A stretch of 11,338 bases of DNA from CAZXVW01 sp964644025 (GTDB lineage: Bacteria; Acidobacteriota; Terriglobia; Bryobacterales; Bryobacteraceae). Within the stretch, counting starts at the first letter, position 1. Every line of letters begins with the position of its first letter. Made by a program: the position numbers and the translations under genes. The notes beneath the pieces were generated by a model. That model made no database searches. It was not told where the DNA came from and worked only from the letters and a program-made list of their open reading frames with translations. Location: positions 1 to 11,338 of the forward strand of contig CAZXVW010000142.1 in the NCBI GenBank assembly GCA_964644025.1, given 5' to 3'. This document shows, in pieces, positions 6,709 through 11,338 of this stretch.

Positions 6709-6841
6709 CGCCGGCTCCCCAGGTCAGCGCCCGGTCTGCCAGAGTAGTCTTCCGTGTGTTCTTATCGGCCGCGGAGAGGAAAACGTCACCGGATGCGCCG
6801 CGCCGAATCCCGGGGCCGGCCGGACCCCGGAGCAGGCCGGC
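6709..6841 (-). other. Intergenic region with strong GC hairpin
   Basis: A 133-base gap between the RraA-like gene and the SprA-like gene. Just after the RraA-like stop, CCGGGG and CCCCGG (6830-6825 and 6815-6810 on the minus strand) form a 6-bp hairpin around a 9-base loop, and further GGCC/CCGG repeats surround it. No T tract follows, so it is not called a terminator. The ribosome site of the SprA-like gene (GGGGAG) lies at its end. Confidence 0.35.
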
Positions 6842-7732
6842 CTACGGAGCTTTCGGTTCCCTCCGGCCGGCAGCCCACCGGCGAAACTCGGCTTCCATTT
6901 CCGCGGTCCACTTTCCGTCGATCTGCCCGGGGGTGTAGCGGCCCTGGCGCAGTACCATGTGGCCCCACTCGTCGCGCAGCCGGGTCTGCTCGGCGTGCTG
7001 AACCACACGCTCGGCCAGTTGCGGGGGAATGAAGACGAGTCCTTCCGGATCACCCAGAACGATGTCGCCGGGCATCACGGTGGTCTCGCCGATGCGGATG
7101 GGGACGTTGATTCCCACGAGCATCGTGTTGCTGACGCCGTGAGTGACGGCGGAAGGATGGAAGCCCCGCACGTAACCCGTGAAACCCTTGATTTCGCGAA
7201 TACCGGAGAGATCGCGCGCGCCCCCGTGAATCACCACGCCGTTCTTGCTCTTGTTGAAAATCGCGGTGGCCAGGTTATCGCCCATGAAGTTGTACTTGCC
7301 GTAAAGGTCCGCCACCAGGACGTCGCCGGGCACCAGAGTGTCAATCACCCAAGAGTTCTGGCCCTTGCCGACACGGCCCTCCTGCCGGGCCATGTCATTG
7401 ATGACGGCGTTCACGTCCGGGCGCACCGGCATGAAGCGGGCGGTCACGACACGGCCGACCAGCCGGTCCGGGCCCGGGTTGAAGCGGGTCCAGCCCCGCT
7501 CGAAATGGTCCCGGAAACCGGCCTGGTGCAGTACTTCCCAGGCCTGCTCGGCGGTGACGTTTTTCATGCGCTGGAGAACCGAGTCCGGCACCTTGGGACG
7601 CCCGTCGGGGAAACGCTCCCCGTCCCAGGCCCGGGTCAGGCGAACGCGCTGTTCGGTGGTGAAGACACCCAATTGCGCCCTCGCGCTCACCGCGCCCGCC
7701 ATAAGAAACAACACGACCATGATGGGTTTCAC
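6842..7732 (-). CDS. Exported RraA/HMG-aldolase-like protein
   Basis: RraA-like fold protein, a family that includes 4-hydroxy-4-methyl-2-oxoglutarate/oxaloacetate-decarboxylating aldolases and the RNase E regulator RraA. The 296-residue product starts with a signal peptide: MKPIMVVLFLMAGAVSARA then Gln20, with a probable cut after ARA. The family core has PGDVLVADLYGKYNFMGDNL (135-154), GVVIHGGARDLSGI (165-178) with the Arg173-Asp174 pair used for substrate and metal binding, and PGDIVLGDPEGLVFIP (221-236). About 110 residues precede the core and about 60 follow it, so it is longer than simple RraA (about 160). The start is the GTG at 7732, decided by AAGGAGGTGA five bases upstream; a longer frame to 7768 would run through that site. 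It follows the sulfatase by 222 bases and may process an oxo-acid made from external sugars. RraA as RNase regulator is unlikely given the signal peptide. Confidence 0.85.
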   Translation of the reverse strand: MKPIMVVLFLMAGAVSARAQLGVFTTEQRVRLTRAWDGERFPDGRPKVPDSVLQRMKNVTAEQAWEVLHQAGFRDHFERGWTRFNPGPDRLVGRVVTARFMPVRPDVNAVINDMARQEGRVGKGQNSWVIDTLVPGDVLVADLYGKYNFMGDNLATAIFNKSKNGVVIHGGARDLSGIREIKGFTGYVRGFHPSAVTHGVSNTMLVGINVPIRIGETTVMPGDIVLGDPEGLVFIPPQLAERVVQHAEQTRLRDEWGHMVLRQGRYTPGQIDGKWTAEMEAEFRRWAAGRREPKAP

Positions 7733-7954
7733 CGGAATCACCTCCTTGTTCTGTTCCAGGGCCGCCACCCGCCGGGCTAAAGACCCAGCGACACCTGGCG
7801 GGTCGCCTCCTCCCGGCCCGTCGCGGCCGGTGGAAAGTCACATTCTAACGGGAGCCGAAACGGCCGGGGTGGTTCGGTAACCGATATTCCTGCTCGCCCG
7901 GCCAAACCAAGCTGGCCAGCCAGCGGTGAACGCGCCGGTCTGCCCCGGCGAGGG
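7733..7954 (-). promoter_or_regulatory. Intergenic region, possible promoter and hairpin
   Basis: The 222 bases between the sulfatase stop and the RraA-like start hold no gene. TAGAAT (7847-7842) matches five of six bases of a sigma70-type -10 box, in otherwise GC-rich DNA, but no convincing -35 box lies at 16-18 bases. About 40 bases downstream, ACCCGCC (7803-7797 read on the minus strand) pairs with GGCGGGT (7773-7767) around a 23-base loop, just before the ribosome site. No T-tract terminator for the sulfatase is visible. Confidence 0.35.
7738..7747 (-). promoter_or_regulatory. Very strong ribosome site deciding a GTG start
   Basis: AAGGAGGTGA is complementary to the whole usual 16S anti-SD tail and ends five bases before the GTG at 7732. 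It fixes the start of the RraA-like gene and exposes the signal peptide as the true N-terminus. Confidence 0.85.
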
Positions 7955-9364
7955 CTAGCTGGTTCTCCACCATGCGTCGGCGTGGGGAAGCTTGGGGGCC
8001 GGGTCGAGCCGCGCCTCCCACTCCCGCAGGAGCCGCTTATGTTCAGCGAGGGCGGCCGCGTGGCCGGCGTCGGCGGCCAGGTTCCTGGTCTCTCCTGGAT
8101 CGGAGACCATGTCGAAAAGCTGCTCGACCGTGTCGCCGGCGTAGGTCACGTATTTGTATCGCTGGCTTCGCACGACGCGGCCGATGTTGACAGGGATTTC
8201 GGTGACCACATAACCGTTCGAGTTGTCCGCCTTACCTTCGAGCACGGGCCTGAGGCTCCGCCCGCGCATGTTCGCCGGCGGGCGGATACCGGCGCAATCG
8301 CACAGCGTCGGCATGACATCCACCCCGTTCACCAGGGTGCGGGCATCGTTCCGGCCCTCGGGGAAATAGCCGGGCCAGGAGATCAGGAACGGCACCCGGG
8401 AAGCCTCGTCGTAAGGACTGCTCTTGCGAACCATCTGGTGATGGCCCAACCCCTCGCCGTGGTCGGCGATGAACACCACCACGGTGTCCCGCACGTGGCC
8501 GGTGTCCTCGAGAGCCAGCAGGATCCGGCCGATTTCGCCGTCCACCATCTCGACGTGCCGGAAATAGCTCCAGCGGTAATAGCGCCAGTGCTCCTTGCTC
8601 CAGCCGCCCTTGGCCGGTTCATTCCGCTGCCGCCGCTCGCGCAGCGCCTGCGGCTCAATGGTTTCGTAGTCGAAGTTATCCGGCAACGGTGGAAGTTCCT
8701 GCTGAAGCTCCGGGTAGCGAAGTCCGTCCGGGTTCTTCATGTTCAACCGGAGCCACTCGCAGATGTCGTGCGGCTGCAGGAAAGAAGCCGTCAGCAGAAA
8801 CGGCCGGGTGGCGGTACGGTTCCGTAGGAAGGCCTCGACGGCGCGTGAAACGGAGGTATCGCCCACGTTGCCCTGGCCGCCGATCCCGCCCGGCAGCACG
8901 CGAAATCCCTCGATCTTGTCCTGGTAAGTTCGCGGCAGGTGCCATTTGCCGGCATAGACGGTCTCGTACTCGCTGTTTTCGGAAAACCACTGGCCCATAT
9001 TGGGAATATCGCGCCGGATATGCATCCCGTTGTGCGGCACGGCCGCCTCGCTGGGCGTGCGGCCGGTGAAGATGGCGCTGCGGGAGGGGCTGCAGAGTGA
9101 GTCGGCGCAATAGGAGTTGGCGAAGCTGGTAGCGCGCTCCGCCAGGGAGTCCAACGAGGGCGTATTGGCGAACCGGCAGCCGCGCGCCGAGATGGAGTCA
9201 TGGTGCTGCTGGTCGGTGATGATCAGCAAGATGTTCGGCGGAGCCTTCTTTTGCGCCGCACAACCCAGGGCGGCCAGCCCGGACGAGGACGCGGCCAGCG
9301 CCCCGCCTCCGGTCTTGAGGAAATCGCGGCGGCGAATTCCGTTTTGGGTTTTCTGATCAGCCAT
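7955..9364 (-). CDS. Tat-exported sulfatase, formylglycine type
   Basis: Arylsulfatase-superfamily enzyme (S1 type) that removes sulfate esters, probably from an external glycan. The 469-residue product has a Tat signal (RRRDFLKTGG, 11-20, then an Ala/Ser/Leu stretch) and a Cys at 35 in AALGCAAQ that could be a lipobox. The catalytic motif is CSPSRSAIFTGR (91-102), with Cys91 the residue converted to formylglycine. Other metal and sulfate ligands fit the family: Asp51 in LLIITDQQ, Lys140 and His142 in YAGKWHLP, and Asp301-His302 in FIADHGEGLGHH. It ends with the usual C-terminal subdomain (QLFDMVSDPGETRNLA, 415-430). The start at 9364 has AGGAGG four bases upstream and overlaps the preceding gene by 8 bases, so the two are probably translationally coupled. 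The open frame upstream of 9364 belongs to that overlap. The substrate is not readable; proximity to a GH38 mannosidase hints at a sulfated mannose-containing glycan. Confidence 0.94.
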   Translation of the reverse strand: MADQKTQNGIRRRDFLKTGGGALAASSSGLAALGCAAQKKAPPNILLIITDQQHHDSISARGCRFANTPSLDSLAERATSFANSYCADSLCSPSRSAIFTGRTPSEAAVPHNGMHIRRDIPNMGQWFSENSEYETVYAGKWHLPRTYQDKIEGFRVLPGGIGGQGNVGDTSVSRAVEAFLRNRTATRPFLLTASFLQPHDICEWLRLNMKNPDGLRYPELQQELPPLPDNFDYETIEPQALRERRQRNEPAKGGWSKEHWRYYRWSYFRHVEMVDGEIGRILLALEDTGHVRDTVVVFIADHGEGLGHHQMVRKSSPYDEASRVPFLISWPGYFPEGRNDARTLVNGVDVMPTLCDCAGIRPPANMRGRSLRPVLEGKADNSNGYVVTEIPVNIGRVVRSQRYKYVTYAGDTVEQLFDMVSDPGETRNLAADAGHAAALAEHKRLLREWEARLDPAPKLPHADAWWRTS

Positions 9365-10181
9365 TTCGCCTCCTGTTCTTGCGCTCCCGAATCTGTTGCT
9401 GGGTAGCGGCCACACGGGCGTCGGCCTTGTCATCGAGAATGTATGCGCGGGCGCCCATGGCCGCGACCAGCAACCGGTGCCGGTCATCAAGCCAGTACTC
9501 ATACGGAAGCAAACCATGGCCCAACTGGTGGAACCAGTGCATCGGCGGCCACTTCTTCTCTTTCATCTGGTACAGCCCGCGATAAGCGATGTGGTGGTTT
9601 TCCCGGACGAGGCTCAAGCCTTCCAGCAGATCGAACGGCGCTGGATCCGGCGGTGCGAACCTCAGCCGTTGAACGGCCTCAAACAGACACCAGTCCGCGG
9701 TAACCGGCCGGCTCGAGCGATGCTGGAGCCTGTGGCCGCCACGGGTGATCGTCACTGCACCGCCGGCGAGGCGTCCCGATTCGGCGGCGTCGAGTCCGGC
9801 GATGGGCTTCCCCGCGACGTCTTCGAAGCGGCTGGACAGTTTCCATTCGACCGGAGAGGCGAGCCGGTCCGGCTGGCAGGTGACGTCAGCGTCCACGTAG
9901 TTGACATCGCCTTCGTCGTTGACGATCCTCTGCTGGAACTTGAGCGTGAAGCTTTTGCCAGCGCCGCCCGGAACTCGCTCCACCCGGAGCACCCCCGCAT
10001 CTTCATTGCTGCTCTCTACGTAGCCGTGGCAGGTGTGGATTCTATACTTCTGCACCCAAGCGCCCTCCGGCTGAAACTCCTTGGGCGCGGGCGGGAATTC
10101 GGTGAGGCCCCCAATGCGGACCAACAGGTCCGGCGTCATTGGCACGGCGACAATTGTTCGCTGTCTGGTTGCTTGCGCCAT
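9357..10181 (-). CDS. Unrecognised 274-residue protein, coupled to sulfatase
   Basis: I do not recognise this protein. It looks mostly beta-stranded from about 40 to 160, with alternating polar/hydrophobic segments such as KSFTLKFQQRIVND and VEWKLSSRFEDV. A conserved-looking block follows: DWCLFEAVQRL (163-173), then KKWPPMHWFHQLGHGLLPYEYWLDDRHRL, broken here at residues 209-219 and 220-237, then AYILDD. The strand-turn-strand ending (YEYWLDDRHRLLVAAMG) recalls DUF3108/DUF6134-like periplasmic barrels, but this is only a resemblance. The C-terminus is basic (RERKNRRRNG). No signal peptide is seen from the ATG at 10181, which has GAGGA eight bases upstream; Met15 is an alternative with no ribosome site. 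It overlaps the sulfatase start by 8 bases and follows a TATAAT box, so it is probably the first gene of a two-gene transcript. Confidence 0.7.
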   Translation of the reverse strand: MAQATRQRTIVAVPMTPDLLVRIGGLTEFPPAPKEFQPEGAWVQKYRIHTCHGYVESSNEDAGVLRVERVPGGAGKSFTLKFQQRIVNDEGDVNYVDADVTCQPDRLASPVEWKLSSRFEDVAGKPIAGLDAAESGRLAGGAVTITRGGHRLQHRSSRPVTADWCLFEAVQRLRFAPPDPAPFDLLEGLSLVRENHHIAYRGLYQMKEKKWPPMHWFHQLGHGLLPYEYWLDDRHRLLVAAMGARAYILDDKADARVAATQQQIRERKNRRRNG

Positions 10182-10216
10182 AGGCAGTATCCTCGGCCGC
10201 CACCAGCGGCGATTCC

Positions 10217-10222
10217 ATTATA
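10217..10222 (-). promoter_or_regulatory. Perfect TATAAT -10 box
   Basis: TATAAT lies in a GC-rich 101-base gap, about 36 bases before the ATG at 10181, where transcription would start some 25-30 bases before the gene. The hexamer 17 bases upstream (GCCGTA) does not resemble TTGACA, so activation or another sigma factor may be needed. It would drive the unknown gene and the sulfatase apart from the mannosidase. Confidence 0.45.
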
Positions 10223-10282
10223 TAACCGTGCCAGCGTGGTACGGCCGGCGCGCCACTTCCGGAAAGCGGTCTGGCGAAGCTT

Positions 10283-11338
10283 CTACGTTCCCGGTCTCTC
10301 CAGGGTGTCGTACAACGGGTGCGCCGGGTGCACGGATTCGTTCTCCTCGGCAACCGTGACCGCGAGAACGCGGATCTTGTCGTTGTCCGGCAATGTCAGC
10401 GTCCGGGCATTCGGCGGCATCTGAACGGAATAGGCAAACAGGTAGGAATAGGCGTACGGTTCATTGGCGCCATCGGCCGTGTGGCGATGGGAAGCAAACC
10501 AGGCCACCGGCGCCCGCTTGATGAACCCTGGCCGCAAGCCCGTGTACTCGAGCAGGGTCTGCGGCCACGGCGGGACGCCGGGCCGCCGCCGCGGCAGCTC
10601 GCCGATTTTCTTCCATGTCCGGTTGTCCCATTGCCCGATATAGCCGGTCCAGTCCTGGATGGTCAACGGGACAGGTTTGTCACCGACGCGGAAGGTGGCC
10701 TTCTGGTCGCCGTCGGCCGAGGCCGCCAGCACATACAGCCGAGTGAATGGGCCGGCGGGCAGCGAAACGGTCTGGCCGCGGGCGACGACTGCGTTCGGCC
10801 CGTCCGCCGGAGCCAGGCGGAAGCGGATGCCCGCGTAAGGAATCTCGGCGGGCAGCATTTCGGCCGGCAGGCTCCGGCCAGCGGCGTCGAAGCCGGGCGC
10901 GGCCTTTGCGTTGTCGCGGCTGGCCACCGAACGGTCGCAGGATAGTGGAACCGGCTCCCAGTGCGGCGGGGCCAGCTTCGAAGGCGGCGCGGCAAGCTTC
11001 ACCGCAAAGCTGCGGACCTGGTAAGGCGTGAAATCCGCGACCAGCTCGCCTTTGGCGACCGTGGCCTCGCCCAGCGGCATCTCCGCGCCGGTGATTTCGC
11101 GGGCAGCGGTAACCGGAGCGGCGAAGGAGACACGGACGCCGGAGGCGGGCTGGCCGTCGAGCTCAACGAGCCGGACAACAATTTCGTCGCTCTGCTCAGC
11201 TCGCTTGAGAGCCAGCACGCGGACGCGGTTGCTGCTGAGCCGCAGCAAGGAAAACGTTTTGCCGTGCGGGCCCGGGTGCTTCGTGCTGCGGAAGGCGATC
11301 AGGGGCTGGTTAAGGCGGAGCGCCTGCCAGTAGCTGTG
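10283..11338 (-). CDS. GH38 alpha-mannosidase, C-terminal part
   Basis: C-terminal 351 residues of a large glycoside hydrolase family 38 alpha-mannosidase, cut by the window edge; the frame is open to base 11338. GH38 enzymes hydrolyse alpha-mannosidic bonds with retention using zinc, but the catalytic domain lies outside the window and its active site cannot be checked. The visible part begins with LNQPLIAFRSTKHPGPHGK (about residues 9-27 of the fragment) and then SLLRLSSNRVRVLALKRAEQ, which is the signature C-terminal beta-domain start. VVRLVELDGQPASGVRVSF and KGELVADFTPYQVRSFAVKL follow in the typical GH38 manner. The last 200 residues form an added beta-rich region found in large bacterial GH38 proteins, containing VSLPAGPFTRLYVLAASADG and LTIQDWTGYIGQWDNRTW. 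The stop is at 10283 and the next gene begins 101 bases on. It is probably secreted with the rest of the cluster, but no signal is visible here. Confidence 0.85.
   Translation of the reverse strand, partial: HSYWQALRLNQPLIAFRSTKHPGPHGKTFSLLRLSSNRVRVLALKRAEQSDEIVVRLVELDGQPASGVRVSFAAPVTAAREITGAEMPLGEATVAKGELVADFTPYQVRSFAVKLAAPPSKLAPPHWEPVPLSCDRSVASRDNAKAAPGFDAAGRSLPAEMLPAEIPYAGIRFRLAPADGPNAVVARGQTVSLPAGPFTRLYVLAASADGDQKATFRVGDKPVPLTIQDWTGYIGQWDNRTWKKIGELPRRRPGVPPWPQTLLEYTGLRPGFIKRAPVAWFASHRHTADGANEPYAYSYLFAYSVQMPPNARTLTLPDNDKIRVLAVTVAEENESVHPAHPLYDTLERPGT

Noticed and set aside
6686..7780. 364-codon plus-strand frame opposite the RraA-like gene
   Set aside because: The minus strand has motif, signal peptide and ribosome-site support; the plus frame has none.
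10217..10234. Sigma54 promoter (CTGGCACGG, 10234-10226)
   Set aside because: The -24 element looks perfect, but at the -12 position the required GC is TA, so only the sigma70-like TATAAT is kept.
9396..10424. 342-codon plus-strand frame opposite the unknown gene
   Set aside because: The minus-strand gene has a ribosome site, a promoter-like box and an overlap with the sulfatase; the plus frame crosses the intergenic promoter and enters the GH38 gene with no recognisable content.
1..11338. CRISPR arrays, tRNA or rRNA genes, insertion sequences
   Set aside because: No regularly spaced repeats, tRNA-like cloverleaf ends, rRNA motifs, transposase genes or terminal inverted repeats were found; the GGCC/CCGG clusters near 6810-6840 are local composition.

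Overview
The window is GC-rich and every convincing gene lies on the minus strand, so it reads from right to left. A run of ten Ns (6438-6447) marks a draft or metagenome-assembled scaffold. The gene mix suggests a soil-type bacterium with many secreted glycan-degrading enzymes, most like Acidobacteriota of the Solibacter/Bryobacter kind: a GH38 mannosidase, a Tat-exported sulfatase, an exported RraA-like protein, and an ilvBNC-cimA operon. That assignment is inference from gene content, not from a marker gene.

Right part (11338 to about 6842), a probable glycan-catabolism cluster. It starts with the C-terminal part of a family 38 alpha-mannosidase, cut by the window edge. Next comes a short intergenic region with a perfect TATAAT hexamer, then an unrecognised 274-residue protein. 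That protein overlaps by 8 bases a Tat/lipobox-type sulfatase with the CSPSR formylglycine motif. A 222-base gap with a possible promoter and a hairpin leads to an RraA/HMG-aldolase-like protein with a clear signal peptide. The likely theme is removal of sulfate and sugars from an external glycan, then handling of an oxo-acid product. The substrate cannot be read from the sequence.

Middle part (6708 to 5161): a SprA-related putative metalloprotease (HEQAH motif) interrupted by the N gap, then a YqgE/AlgH-family protein with an unusual N-terminal signal or anchor and a C-terminal tail.

Left part (5160 to 1), the branched-chain amino acid operon. Order of transcription is leader, ilvB, ilvN, ilvC, cimA (cut by the window start). 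AHAS (IlvBN) and KARI (IlvC) serve valine, isoleucine and leucine. Citramalate synthase (CimA) makes 2-oxobutyrate from pyruvate and acetyl-CoA, so isoleucine can be made without threonine.

The most interesting item is the 335-base leader of this operon. It encodes a 40-residue peptide whose end reads HVVAVNILIIEVIVGGPA-stop, with ten Val/Ile/Leu residues among thirteen. It is followed by a 10-bp hairpin with a T6 tract, and by a competing 8-bp GC helix that shares bases with the hairpin. This is the layout of a ribosome-mediated transcription attenuator. A second notable point is the cofactor loop of IlvC, which has lost the usual Arg/Lys/Ser residues and gained two Asp, hinting at NADH use.
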